A stretch of 64,000 nucleotides of DNA from Sorex araneus (GCF_027595985.1 NC_073304.1:221068500-221132499), one strand, 5' to 3'; counted from the stretch's first letter, positions 30,531 through 41,957 are shown. Translations and numbers: made by a program. Notes: a model not told the origin generated them from the sequence alone.

Positions 30531-31799
30531 CTCTGCATTTTAAGTGAAATTCTGCATTTTTAGGCTGGGACTCCCAACAGTCCCAACAGTCTCGGAAGAC
30601 TCTGTAGATTCCTTTTCCAAACATCTAATGCCTGCCACTAAGATGTCATTTGAAATGGATATAACTGTCATGACCAGAGAGCGCCCAAGAGGAAGGTTGT
30701 CAGAACAGCATAGCCTTGATCAGGGAACTGCATGGAGTTGAAGATGAGTTTAAGAAAAATGAAATTCAGTGTTCAGCTCTTTTAGAATTAATTTATCTGG
30801 CAGGTTTTCTGATTTTTACCAGAAATTCCCCACACCTACACCCAATGCAAAAAAAGAGATTCACCAGCAGAGGTCCATAGCTTCCCCACAGCCCTGGAGC
30901 CTTCTCAACTTCTCATTGGCCCTGAGAACCAGGTCACAAGCCAGCTGCTCTATTGAGTAGCTGCCTTTCCCAGCAGACTGTGTATCCCAAGGGGAGCCAT
31001 TGAGAGCCAGCTGCATCCTCTAAAGTGCCACACAGTCCATTGCCGAGGGAGTACATGCATGGGGTACGTGCGGGAAAGTGGGTTTTAGGGGCTCAGCTCT
31101 TTTCCCCAGTCCCTAAAAGGGGCAATTCAATGTCAAGATTTTATCCAGCTGATAAAAGTGGGGGAACTGGAAGGATGCGCTGTTGCCAGTGAGGTTATCA
31201 CAGATGTAGATCCGAGAGCTGCTGGGTCCTTGCAACAGATGAGTAGCCACACATGGTTGCCACAGAAGGCGACTCACCTTGAGATTTCTGGGAGACGTGC
31301 AAGGAGAATATCTCCAGTGGGATACACGAGACACGGTGCGTGTGGCTGCTTTCAGAGAAGGGAACTGGGAAGCTTCTGTGCCATGTTCTTTTTTGTTGAC
31401 TGTGGGGGGAAGGGGCACCCCTGGAGGCTACTTACTTCCAGCTCTATTTACTCCCAGCTCTGTGCTCAGGAGTCACTCCAATTTAGTGAGCTCATGCTCC
31501 AGCCCGAAAGGCAAGAAGAGAAGGAAGCTGGGAAGTGACACCTCAACTCAGGAAGCAGCAGAGGAAGCTGTGGGATGTCCACTGTGTGACAGGAGGTCAC
31601 CTCAGAATCTACTGCACAGCAGTCAGGAGAGAGAACGCAGAGGGGCAGGCCCACTGACATCTCCCCCAGAACACTGGAGAATGGGGGACCTGCTGAGGGC
31701 AGTGAGTGGAGGTGGAGGAGAGAAGCTGAAACCACGGGGGGTGCACACTGTGAGGTTCAGGGGGAACCACGTTTGCAGAGCCAGACCCCTCTCAGCTAT
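30531..31799. other. Intergenic, no gene recognised
   Basis: About 1.3 kb of unique sequence. The open frame at plus 31279-31899 has no known motif or splice context. Confidence 0.4.
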
Positions 31800-31975
31800 G
31801 TTGTTTTGTTGGTTTATGGGGGGCACAATCAGTGCTGCTCAAGGGATACTCTCAGCTCTGCTGTGGGGTCTTTCCTGCTGGTGCTTAGAGGATCCGTAAA
31901 GTGCCGGAGATTGGAGCTAGGCCTCCTATGTGCAAAGCATGTGCCCAACCCTTTGGGCCATCTCCACCCCTCCCC
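31800..31975 (-). repeat. Old SOR-type SINE
   Basis: Diverged minus-strand copy (GGGGGGCACAATCAGTGCTG to CATCTCCACCCC). Confidence 0.55.
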
Positions 31976-31992
31976 CCAGCCCTGGGTTCTAC

Positions 31993-32175
31993 TTTTTTTT
32001 TTTTTTTTTTTGCTTTTTGGGTCACGCCTGGCGATGCACAGGGGTTACTCCTGGCTCTGCACTCAGGAATTATCCCTGGCCGTGCTCAGGGGACCATATG
32101 GGATGCTGGGATTTGAACCCGGGTCGGCCGCATGCAAGGCAAACGCCCTACCCGCTGTGCTATCTCTCCAGCCCC
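31993..32175 (-). repeat. Young SOR-type SINE
   Basis: Near-consensus minus-strand copy. The duplication CCTGGGTTCTACTTTT flanks it. Confidence 0.96.
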
Positions 32176-32540
32176 TGGGTTCTACTTTTTCAGGAAAGTT
32201 CAGTAAATGGTGTGAGGGAGAGCAATTATTTAGTCCTCGGCCTTCTCTTGCTTCAAAGCCCAGCTGCCGCGCCACCAAGCTATTGCCCCTTCAATTACAG
32301 CCAAAAGGAACCAGCTGGAAATCCTGTTTCTACTCTGTACGTTACTTACCCTCTCCAAACCTGTATCTTTCCTCCTTTTCCTTGATTCTCATTCTCCTGT
32401 TCGAGGAATTGAATGCAAGCCCTCTTACTAGTACGCAGGCACTCACCCCTGAATCATCCCTGGGTCGCCAATTTTTAATTTTTTTTTTTGGTGGTGCCCT
32501 TGATGGAACATGGTCTCACACAAGCAATTCGAGAACTCTA

Positions 32541-32793
32541 CCACTGGAGCGATAGCACAGCAGGTAGGGCATTTGCCTTGCACGCCGCCAACCCGGGTTT
32601 GATTCCTCCGTCTTGCCTCTTGGAGAGCCTGGAAAGCTACCAAGAGTATCCCGCCCGCACGGGAGAGCCTGGCAATCTACCCATGGTGTATTCAATATGC
32701 CAAAAACAATAACAAGTCTCACAATGGAGACATTACTGGTGCCCGCTCGAGCAAAACGATGAACAACGGGAGAACACTGCTACAGTGCTACCA
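32541..32793 (+). repeat. RTE-tailed SINE, full length
   Basis: Head ACTGGAGCGATAGCACAGCA, junction GATTCCTCCGTCTTGCC, body with AAGCTACC, and tail TGGAGACATTACTGGTGCCC followed by GAACAACGGGAGAACA. Confidence 0.92.
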
Positions 32794-32854
32794 CTGAACC
32801 ATCCTCTACATTCTGGCCTCACATCACCCTTGCCCAAAACTGTATTCTTTGTTT

Positions 32855-33012
32855 ATTTTTGTTTTGAGCCATACCCAGTTGTGCTCAGGACTTACTTCTG
32901 GATCTGTGCTCAGGGATCACTTCTGGTGGGGCTAAGGGGACAATATGGATTCAAACCAGGTTGGCTGCTTGCAAGGCAAGTGCCTTAATCCTGAACTATC
33001 TCTCAGTCCACC
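32855..33012 (-). repeat. SOR-type SINE, diverged
   Basis: Minus-strand copy (GAGCCATACCCAGTTGTGCTC to ATCTCTCAGTCC). Confidence 0.82.
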
Positions 33013-33127
33013 TCCACCATTTTCTTCGTACCACAGTCTAACAATGGTGCCCATATTCTGGATAAGGAAGTTACACAAGACAAATCCCAGTTCCTACCTG
33101 CCACTCAGTGGGGGCTTAGATTTCCTA

Positions 33128-33802
33128 CAGGTATTAAATCTCGATGAAGTGATCATCGACGTAAAAAGAGGGGTTCGGCAGGGTGATACCATTTCACCGA
33201 AACTGTTCAGTGCCACCCTCGAGAACATCATGCGACAACTGGAATGGGAAGGATTGGGAGTGAAGATAGATGGTCGGCAACTACACCACCTCCACTTCGC
33301 TGATGACATCGTTCTCATAACACCAAACATTAGTCAAGCGGCACAAATGCTGGCTAATTTCTACTTCGAGTGTGGAAAGGTCGGACTGCAGCTGAATCTC
33401 AGCAAAACGATGTATGAACTAGTCCCAGACGTTCCTTTTGCTCTCCATGGAATGAACATCTCCGAATGCAGCAGCTGTGTGTACCTGGGTCGAGAACTCA
33501 ACATGAGGAACAACTTAGTGCCAGAACTGCGCAGGAGGAAGAGAGCAGCGTGGAATGCCTTCAAGAGCGTCGAAGAAGTGGTTAAGAAGACGAAGAACCT
33601 CCGGCTCCAGGCACATATTTTCGACTCCACTATTCTTCCTGCACTAACATACACCTCAGAAACCTGGGCCCTACACAAACAGGATGAGAACACTATTCAG
33701 GTATCCCAAAGAGGAATCCAAAGAGGGGTATCATGTTTCACTCAAGTGAGAGAAGGAATCTGGAGTTCCGACCTCCATCGACAATCAAGAACCAGGGATG
33801 CC
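33128..33802 (+). mobile_element. RTE-clade (BovB-like) retrotransposon, reverse transcriptase part
   Basis: An uninterrupted frame encodes the palm of an RTE reverse transcriptase: GVRQGDTISPKLF (about 33171-33209), HFADDIVLI with the catalytic Asp-Asp pair (about 33294-33320), KVGLQLNLSKT (about 33378-33410), YLGRELN and ILPALTYTSETWAL. RTE elements are short LINEs with one endonuclease-reverse transcriptase protein. The endonuclease and upstream parts are missing (5'-truncated). The frame is cut at about 33802 by an L1 insertion and the end of the element lies at 35564-35880. The open palm suggests a fairly recent copy. Confidence 0.9.
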
Positions 33803-34425
33803 TTGTTAGAAAAGATGAAGTCATGAAATTTGCATATAAGTGGATCAACATGGAAAGTATCACATTGAGTGAAATGAGTCAGAAAGAAAGGGACAGACAT
33901 AGAAAAATCGCACTCATCTGTGGAATATAAAGTAGCAGAATGGAAGACTAACACCCAAGAGTAGTAGAGATAAGAACCAGAAGGTCTGCCCACAGCTTGG
34001 AAACTGGCCTCACATGCTGGGAGAAAAGGCAGCTGAGATAGAGAAGGGAACGAACACCTAGTAGAGAATGTTGGGAGGACCCACTTGGGTTGAAAGCTGC
34101 ATGCCAAAAGTAGATTATAGACTGAACATGATGGCCACTCAATACCTGTATTGCAAACTATAACATCCAATAGGAGAGAGAACAAAAGGGAATACCCTGC
34201 TGCAGAGGCAGGGTGGGGTGGTGGAGGTTGGGGTGTGGGTGGTGGGAGGGATACTGGGAACATTGGTGGAGGAGAATGGACAATGGTGGAAGGAAGTAAA
34301 CGAAATGCAAACATGAAAGTTCATAAGTTTGTAATTGTACCTCACGGTGATTCACTAATAAAAATTTTAAAAAAACAGCAAGGAAAAAAATGGCCTAAGG
34401 CATCAAAACTGAAAAAAAAAAAAAG
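33803..34425 (+). mobile_element. L1 3' end inserted in the RTE
   Basis: It starts in the L1 ORF2 tail (GTTAGAAAAGATGAAGTCAT, then KWINMESITLSEMSQKERDR to CGI stop at 33928) and runs through a 3' UTR like that at 3.05-3.5 kb. It ends in A-rich sequence (34360-34425). RTE sequence ACCAGGGATGC before it recurs as ATCAGGGATGC after the next insertion, consistent with a target duplication. Confidence 0.9.
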
Positions 34426-34433
34426 AATCAGGG

Positions 34434-35555
34434 GGACCCTCTGTTCCTAAAAACTTTGATTCTAGAGGCCGTGTAACCTATTTTGGCATCCAGAGCAGTT
34501 TCTTACAGCAATGCACTGGGACTGTGAGCTGGGCTACACCTCCACGCTGCCCGGGGATGGATCTTTCCTCTCCACCCTGTCTTTCTGCACGGAAAATGGC
34601 GGCGGCAGCAATATCCACGTGGCGGGAGCCACCTTCTAAGACTCCTAACCCAGAGGTATACAGTTTTTATACTTTGGGGCTCCTAGGCAATCATGGAAAG
34701 TGGGTGTAACCGGCACGCCCTCTGTCCAGAAAAATCCAGATCTGCTGAGAGCGAAACGGATCCTCTGCTCCTAAAGACTTTGACTCCAGAGGCCTTCTAA
34801 CCCATTTTGGCATCCAGAGCAGTTTATTACAGCAATGCACTGGGACTGTGAGCTGGGCTATACAATTTCTGGCAGAATTTTCCCTGGACTTTATACAGAA
34901 ATCCAAAACCTAATATCTCTTGTCAGCAACGTGAAACAGTTCCTTTTTAGCAGGTCTGACTTTGGGGGGAAATTCCAAACAATAACAGTGAGTTTTTTGT
35001 TGAAATATTGAAGGTAATCAAAGTAGCAGCCATTTTTCTAGACTGTGAACTAAGCAATAGCCCCACGCTGGCCAAGAAGAGGAAATATCCCTCTTTCCTG
35101 GTTGTTTCCCATTTTCGGGGAGAAACGCGGCGTGATGTCCACCATACTATGAGGCGCGGGAAGGGGGATGAGGGGGGAAAAAAAGGAAAAGGAAAAAGAA
35201 AAAAAAAGAGTTATATACTTGGAGCAGTGGGGCTACATATCTCTTCATTCTAAGCAATGGAAAACTATTATCAAATGCTTCCTTGGTAGTAGGGCTGTCT
35301 TTCTTGGGGGGAAACTCCAACAATAGTGAGTTTTGTGGTGAAATATGGAATGTAATCAAGGTAAAAAGAAAATGAAGTGAAATTCATCAGTTATGCAGTT
35401 GGGGGTAGGGGGGGCAGGGGCAGAAGATATACTGGGGTTTTTGGTGGTGGAATATGGGCACTGGTGAAGGGATGGGTGTTTGAATATTGTATAACTGAGA
35501 CATAAGCCTGAGAACTTTGTAACTTTCCACATGGTGATTCAATAATAAAAAAAAA
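34434..35555 (+). mobile_element. Composite non-coding retroelement X, long copy
   Basis: About 1.1 kb without a long frame. The target duplication AATCAGGG flanks it (34426-34433 and 35556-35563), and it ends in a poly(A) run. Near its start a block of about 105 bases occurs twice (34438 and 34762, about 90% identical). A second block occurs at about 34911-35027 and 35240-35367. It carries an AAAATGGCGGC motif (34593-34603), like the YY1 site of L1 promoters. Its last 100 bases (GGGCACTGGTGAAGGGATG...TGGTGATTCAATAATAAA) resemble the L1 3' end at 3395-3500. Likely a non-autonomous element moved by L1 machinery. I do not know a name for it. Confidence 0.7.
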
Positions 35556-35563
35556 AATCAGGG

Positions 35564-35880
35564 ATGCTGTCTTGCTTGCCAAGGTGTCAAAAATCAGATG
35601 GGCTGGACCGGTAATGTGATTAAAAGATGACCGCTGGACTAGAGCTGTTATCGACTGGATTCCACAGGACGTCAAAATACCGCGTGGCTGCCCACCCAGG
35701 AGATGGTCAGACTTCTTTCTCAAAACCCTGAATGAATGATTTGAGGCTCTTCCTGTTCTTGCATCGAACAGATATCATTGGGCTACACTAGCATGAGACA
35801 GGGACAAATGGAGACGTTACTGGCACCGGTTCGAGCTAATCGAGGATTAACGGGATGACAACTGGTACAAGTGATTAAAT
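35564..35880 (+). mobile_element. RTE retrotransposon, 3' end
   Basis: Continues the RTE from 33802: KDDRWTRAVIDWIPQDVK, GCPPRRWSDFF and, after a few stops, DRDKWRRYWHRFELI, the usual C-terminal end of RTE proteins. The final bases (TGGAGACGTTACTGGCACC...GATTAACGGGATGACA) match the tails of the SINEs at 20.8, 21.8, 26.9, 32.7 and 50.9 kb. Confidence 0.88.
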
Positions 35881-35882
35881 CT

Positions 35883-36052
35883 CGGGTCTGGAGTGATAGT
35901 ACATCAGATAGGGCATTTGCCTTGCACACAGCTGACCTACATTTGATCTCTGGCATCCCATATGGTCCCCTGAGCACCATCAGGAGTAATTCCTGATGTA
36001 GAGCCAGGAGTAATCCCAGAGCATCACCAGGTGTGACCTAAATAGAAAAAAA
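35883..36052 (+). repeat. SOR-type SINE
   Basis: Plus-strand copy (GGGTCTGGAGTGATAGTACA to the A-rich tail). Confidence 0.92.
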
Positions 36053-36470
36053 AAACTTTAAAAACTCTCTCACCCTTAAAAAAAAAAAAAAAAAAACCTC
36101 TCTCACCCTTAATATCCCAGTCCAGGCAGAGACCCTCAAATTTCATTATGATTTGAGCCACGTGCTATAGCCAGCCTTGGTCTAACCTTACAACTACACT
36201 AAACCTAACATTTACCCCCGACTCAAACTTTCAACTTCTGCCATGACCTAACTCTAAATCTAACCTCACCAACTTCTGCCATGGCCTTACCCTTAGCTTA
36301 ACCATAGCCTTTGCCCAATTCCACTAATCACCAATCACCATAAACCTGACATTCACCATCACCCCTTCTTTTAAAATCCTCCTTTCTTACGTTCTCTCTT
36401 TCTCTCCCTCTTTCCTCTCTTTCCAAATTTTAATTTAGGCATCATGATTTCCAATACTGTCAACGATAGA
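36053..36470. other. Intergenic, pyrimidine/ACCT-rich, no gene
   Basis: Low-complexity CCTAAC/CCATGACCT-like stretches. No telomere-type array and no coding signal. Confidence 0.4.
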
Positions 36471-36479
36471 TTTTCAGGC

Positions 36480-36957
36480 ATAACATGTTGCAACACCTCA
36501 CCCTCCACCAGAGTGTCTAGTGTCTGTCCCCATCCTTCCGCCCTGGTTAGCTCCTACTGAAGGCCACTCAGTTTCTGTTGCCTTTGGGCATTTATTGTTT
36601 CCTTACTTATTTATTATTATTTATTTCCTTATTTATGTATTACTTCCTTATTATGTTTTTTCATATCACATATGTCAGGAAGGTTATTCAGTTCTCTCCT
36701 CCTAATTTCATCTGTCCTGATACTCTCCAGATCTATCCACATAGCAGCAGATTACATGCTATCATCTTTTAGAGCTGAGTAGTATCCCATTCTAGATGTA
36801 CCTTTAAAGACAAAAACAGTTGCTTTAACCAGTCCTCTATTCTTGGACAACTGGGTCGATTCTAGATTTGGGCTACTGTGAACACTGCTGCAAAGACCAG
36901 AAAGGGTGCAAATGTCTTGGGTCTTTGGGACAGATGCCAAGCAGTTGACTATAAAAC
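36480..36957 (-). mobile_element. Old L1 ORF2 fragment
   Basis: The minus strand carries decayed L1 3' ORF2 sequence. Plus-strand landmarks TAGTATCCCATTCTAGATGT, TTTAACCAGTC and TGAACACTGCTGCAA correspond to the L1 at 51.5-51.7 kb. Confidence 0.75.
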
Positions 36958-37179
36958 ATCGCGGGGGGAGGGGGGCGCCCAGGGCGCGCTCCGGATATAA
37001 AGAGTAGGGGAAACACGTTTTCCTGAGAGCCCCCTGGGCAGGAAGGTCCAGTCTGCGCTTGAGCTCAATTGGCTCCCAGCGCCCACGCCCTCGGAAAGCA
37101 AAGACTGGCGGCGATATTAACCCCGCTTCACAACTGGAGAAACTTCACTCACGGAAGCCGAGAGGGCTCCATCGTCATG

Positions 37180-37513
37180 CAAAAGGTGGCGGGCAAGGGA
37201 AGGTAGCCAGTAGGGTTTAGTCCCGCGGGAACACCGGAGGCAGCGGGCAAGCCCCGCTGGGGGGCAGGTCTGAAGCCTCCTCCCAGACCTGCGGCGAAGC
37301 ACAAACCCGCAGGCCCCGCCCCCGATTTCCTCGGGGCTCCGCGATTGGGCCGTTGCGTGGGGGCGTGGCCCGACGTCCAGGCGACGTGCTTGCGTCATCG
37401 CCGCGGGCGCTGCTTCCTGTTGTCTGAGGCTGGGAGGCCGCCGTCGCGTCGCGAGCGAAGCTGAGGGGCTGCCGCGGCCTTGAGCGCCCCTCGCCGCCTC
37501 CCGGCTCCCTGTG
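37180..37513 (+). promoter_or_regulatory. PLEKHM1: PLEKHM1 CpG-island promoter and non-coding exon 1
   Basis: A strongly CpG-rich stretch with no TATA box: an inverted CCAAT (ATTGG near 37344), a GC/CACCC box (GGGGCGTGGCC near 37359), and a CRE/ATF-like TGCGTCA near 37390. Exon 1 ends at 37513 before the donor GTGAGTG. The transcription start is probably at about 37400-37450. The island continues into intron 1 to about 37800. The exon assignment follows from its position upstream of the coding exons and its donor, not from homology. Confidence 0.75.
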
Positions 37514-37774
37514 GTGAGTGACGGCTGAGGGCGCGAGCAGAAGGGAAGCGACGCGGCGGCGGGGCAGCCCCCGCGGAGCCCCCCGGGCGCCCGCCCCGAG
37601 CCCGGCGTCTGCCAGCCCCTTCCCCACCCGAGCCCGCCAGCCTGAGAGCCCGACCCCGGCCCGCCGCCGCCCCGCGACCCCGGGGGCCGCCCTCGCCGCT
37701 TTGCCCCTCCCGGGCTCGGCTCCCTTAGCCCAGTTTCCCTCAGCTCCCTGCAGTGCACCCCGAGGCCCGCCCGG

Positions 37775-37880
37775 GGACCCGGGTTCGATCCCCCGCAGCA
37801 TCGCCTATGGGATTCCTGAGTGCGGAGCGCAGGACTGAGCCCTGAGCACTGTCCGGTGTCTACCCCAAAAAAGCCAAAAA
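37775..37880 (+). repeat. SOR-type SINE fragment in CpG island
   Basis: ACCCGGGTTCGATCCCCCGCA and AAAAAAGCCAAAAACC show a plus-strand copy with deletions, embedded at the island's 3' edge. Confidence 0.8.
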
Positions 37881-40651
37881 CCAGGGTCCCCTCCTCCAAG
37901 CCCCCCCTCCACCTCCGCTGGCCCCACGTTCACCAGCACAGCCAAGGCAAGTGGCCGGCGGAGCCCAGCGCTTTCGTGACAACCTGGACTCAGCCCTTAA
38001 ATGTGCCCGTGCTCAGCGCCTCACTCCATGTCCTTCCTGTCCTCCCTGGCCCCCGTCTCCGCTTCCTCATCCGTCTCATGACAAACCCAGCAAGGTCCTT
38101 GCACCTCTGCCCGCGGCCTCAGCTCCGCACCCATCGCCCCTTGACCCAGTCCCCATGCGGTCTGAGAAAGTTCAGAGCCCTCTGCCAACCCCCCTCACTG
38201 CCCCACAGCAGCCAAACACAGACGCTTGCGCACAACCTGGCAGTTAGGGGGAGGCTAGACTTGCCCCGGAGGTGGCTCCGGGGGTCAGCTAGCTTGGGGG
38301 ACAGCCTGGCAGTCAAGGGGGCTGGCTGGACTGGCCCCTGAGAGTCTCCATTGGTCAGCTAGCATGGGGGGCCGCCCCTGTTGTGTAGCCAGTTTCTCCT
38401 CACCTTCTGTTCCCCTGGGCTGTCTTGGGGTTTGTGTGTCTGGCACTGGTGTTGGACTCCCTGTGCTGGCCACCCGCCTGGTAGGCAGCAGCCAAGTCCC
38501 TGAAGGTGAGTGCTGATGCCTCAGTCGCTCACTCCACTGCAGCTGCAGGACCCAGCCCTTCCATCCACAGTGCTGGCCTGTGGGAGTAGAGAATGCCACG
38601 GTGTCACAGAATGCTGTGTCCTGGCACATGTTAAGGCTCCTCACCTTGTGCTCCCCCAGCCAGAGCTGTTTGCTGGTCAGCCCCAACAACCACCTGGGGA
38701 GCATTTGGCAATGAATCTTGTAGTTACGGGATTGGAGAAGTGGGTCCTGGGGAGGCTACTGCCAGGGTGGGCACAGGGCCTGTCGAGTTTGTTTCTTCTT
38801 TCTGCAGGTGCCAGGTCATTGAGTTTTGACCATTTGGGACTCCTGAACCTACGGACTGTGACCTCAGAGCAGCACACACACTTGCCCCATGCACGGTGGG
38901 TGCACATTCCCTCCACATTCTCTTGACCGGGCAGCAGACTTGGTTATTTCACGGCTGTTGATAAGGACCCTAAGGAGAACCCATAGTCTGTGCTGCTTCT
39001 CCGAGTCTCATTCCTTTGAGACTCCTTCAAGTGCCTCCAGGATCCCCCTCCTTAAGGTGCCAGAAATCGGACTGGTTTTCACCTTGTGCAGCTGGGTTTA
39101 ATGGGAGGAGCTCTCCTCCTCACTTCCCTTTCTCGGTGACTGGAGACACCTGCCCCAGGCCTCTGTTGATTTGTGTGCTGCTGGGGATCAAACCCCTGTT
39201 CTGTGCTCAAGGCCTGTTCTCCACCATGAGCTATCTGTGACTTTTACCCTTGTTTTTTTTTTTTATTCATCACCTCATTCAGCAAGTGTTTTCTGGGTTC
39301 TAGTGTGTGCCACCCAAGCACTATTCGGGGCCCTGGAGGTGCACTGGTGGAAAACTCAGTGGGGAGGGGAACTTCCTGTTTTCATTCAGAGTCCTAGGGA
39401 ACATGAGAGAAGAGTGTGAGGGAAAAAGGGTGTTCTTGGCTGGATGGAAAGAAAGAACATCTTCTTCACCCAGTGTCTCCCAGCCTCCCTGTCCTTGCCT
39501 TCCGCATCCGAGCTTAGTCTGGGAATCATACAGTGGAAGTTTCTCTCCCTACACTTAGTTCCTTCAGAAGCTCAGTTCTCATCCCCCCCCCCCCCGTTCC
39601 ACCCCCACAAGACACTTGTCCAGAAATCTAGCTTGACTCAGTGCAAGAAGGTGCCATTTACTCATTGAGCACTTGTGGCTGAAAAGTCAGCTGCCCTTCT
39701 GAGTCAGAAGATAACCTTGTCACGCTTCTTCCAACAGCAAACGTTGCCGTGCTTCCCCAACTGCAGAACACGATTCCTCAGGTGGCACCGCCTCTGCATG
39801 GCTGAGACGTCAGTCTGTTGTTCCACACAGCCCAGTACAGGACTGGGTTCAGGCCCCAGAGAGCTGGCCAGCAGGGATGGCTGAGAAGTCTCTCAGGAGC
39901 ACAGATTGCTGTTTACTCCTGGACAAAGTGTTTTGAAAGCAAGGAAGCCAGCCGATGCGTTTCTTCTTTCAATGTAAGCCTCTTCTAAGCCATTCTTCTC
40001 TTTTCATTCTTCTTTGATCTCAGCAGGGTGGGTGTGGGAGAGTGAAAACAGAAATTGGACAAGTGAAATTGGAAGTGTATAGAGAAAGCAGAAGAATATA
40101 AAGGGGAAAATGAAAACTGAAAACCAAAACAACCTAGTTCCTTCCTAGCTGTGTCCTGGAACGTGGAAGCTGACTGGAGCCGCTGCCCCTTCAGCAGTGT
40201 GGGTTCTCCGTGAGTTTAGGTCTTCTCTAACCAAATAGAGCATCCGCCTATCTCCTAAAAGTCTCATTAATAAGTTGTTATTAATGCTTTGATTTAAATA
40301 CCTGTGACAGTGGTTTGGTGAGAAGCACTGGACTTGGGGTGAGGAGACCAGAGAATTCTGTGCCCTCTCTGAGCCCATTCCTACTGAACCTCAGTTTTCT
40401 CTGTGAAAGTGGACAACCATTGTTCTGTCTCAGAGTTGTGAACATTGGGTGAGTTTAGAGAGTGCGTACAGAGAAGCTTGGAGCACCATACAGGGGTGAA
40501 TCAGTACCTGGGGAGAGGTGGACTTAGCGTGATTTGAGCTGCCGAAAGGACAGGCCATCTTTTTGCCAATCTTCGTGGTCTCCCAGTTCTCTCTTCAACC
40601 CCATGTTTCCAGGGAGCTCCGCTTTGCTCCTTTGGCTCTTTTATTTTGTTC

Positions 40652-40817
40652 TTGGTTATTTTGGGCCATACCCAGCAATGCTCAGGGCTTACTCCTGGCT
40701 TTGTGCTCAGGGATCACTTCTGGCAGGACTCGGGACTATATAGGGTGCTGGGGTTCGAACCCCATTTGGCCCTGTGCAAGGCAAGCGCCCTCCTCACTAT
40801 ATCATCACTCCGGCTCT
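40652..40817 (-). repeat. SOR-type SINE
   Basis: Minus-strand copy (GGGCCATACCCAGCAATGCTC to ATCACTCCGGCTC). Confidence 0.88.
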
Positions 40818-41512
40818 CATTTGGTTCCTGAGTCCCAAGGTCTCAGGCTTGTTTGGGGAATTGCCACAGGCCTGCTCTCCGCTTGCTCTGTGCTGTGTTG
40901 CTGGTGTTCCTGACCCTCTGTTTGCAGTGATGGTTACTTGTCTCCTGTCTGGCCCTGCTCTAACCTCTTAGAGGAGTTTGCTCCAGTTCACTTGATGTTA
41001 TTTGACCATGCGCCCATGACCGCCGATAACTCGCTCCCTCTGTCCAGTGAATATTCTTTGATTATCGGTGAACAAGTGAGTCGCATGGTGCCTGGGCTGT
41101 CATTCAGATGGTGGCAGTTGGAGCCTTCTGGCACCTGGCCTTGTGATTGGCTGAGGGCCTCTTTGGGGTTCAAGAACTGGGCTGGTAGGGTGAGCCTCCA
41201 ATGTGGCTGGAAGGAATTGGAGCCCAAGGTGTGGGAACCAGAGAACCTGGCCCCAACCTTTAGGGGGAACGCTGACCAGAGATACCACCCTTTTCTGATG
41301 CTCTGGTGTCCAGAGTGGGAGCTGCCCCACCTACAGAGACCCCAGGGAGTGGATCTGCCACAGAGTACCAATGTGCCCAGATGGCTCGTGGCAAATTGAG
41401 ATTGGAGCAGTGGTCGTGCCCCAGTGCCCCATGCTGCTCAAGCTGGCAGGCCCAGGAGGCAAGTGGTGGCAGGAGAGCCCTCCCCACCCTCCTTGTCAAA
41501 CAGTGTCACCTG

Positions 41513-41514
<2 letters not shown>

Positions 41515-41555
<41 letters not shown>
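41515..41555. repeat. (CT)n microsatellite
   Basis: About 20 uninterrupted CT units. Confidence 0.97.
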
Positions 41556-41558
<3 letters not shown>

Positions 41559-41581
41559 CCTCCTCTCTTTTCTTGGTGCGG

Positions 41582-41732
41582 GGTAGGTGGCACACCTGGT
41601 AGTGCTCAGGGACTACTCCCATACTCTGTGCGGGAGTATGGGAGGACTGTCACTCCTGCACTGCTGAGGAAGAAGCCCATCACTTCTGCAATGTGAAGCC
41701 ACTAGGCATGTGGAGCCTCTCTCTGGCCCCGA
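41582..41732 (-). repeat. Old SOR-type SINE
   Basis: Diverged minus-strand copy ending TCTCTCTGGCCCC. Confidence 0.6.
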
Positions 41733-41957
41733 GCACTTGTTCTCTTCACTGCCGAGTCTGCAGACACATGCCTGGCCTTGAAGCTGGGGGTGTGAGTGGT
41801 TGCAGGGCCCATGGAACATGAGCCCCTGCTTCTGGTCCCTACAGGTTGTTTGCATCTTCAGCCACAGCATCTTCTGTGGACCCTCAGCTCTCTCACTCAC
41901 TTTCTTTTCTCTTTTCTGTTTTGTTATTTTCACCACACCCATCAGTGCTCTAGAGGC

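Noticed and set aside
31773-32555. 260-codon open frame
   Set aside because: More than half of it is the antisense of a SOR SINE, and open frames across these SINEs recur at all copies. No splice or protein evidence.
32945-33127. RTE coding region upstream of the reverse transcriptase
   Set aside because: The open frame continues there by chance: this part is a diverged SINE and unrelated sequence, with no endonuclease motifs.
36053-36470. CRISPR-like or telomere-like array from repeated CCTAAC/ACCTAAC words
   Set aside because: Irregular spacing and sequence; eukaryotic low-complexity DNA.
37117-37899. Long minus-strand frame over the PLEKHM1 CpG island (possible antisense gene)
   Set aside because: High GC lowers stop frequency in all frames; composition is Arg/Gly/Pro/Ala-rich with no motif, and it extends into a SINE.
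41515-41555. CT-rich tract as a regulatory or splice element
   Set aside because: Simple microsatellite far from any exon.
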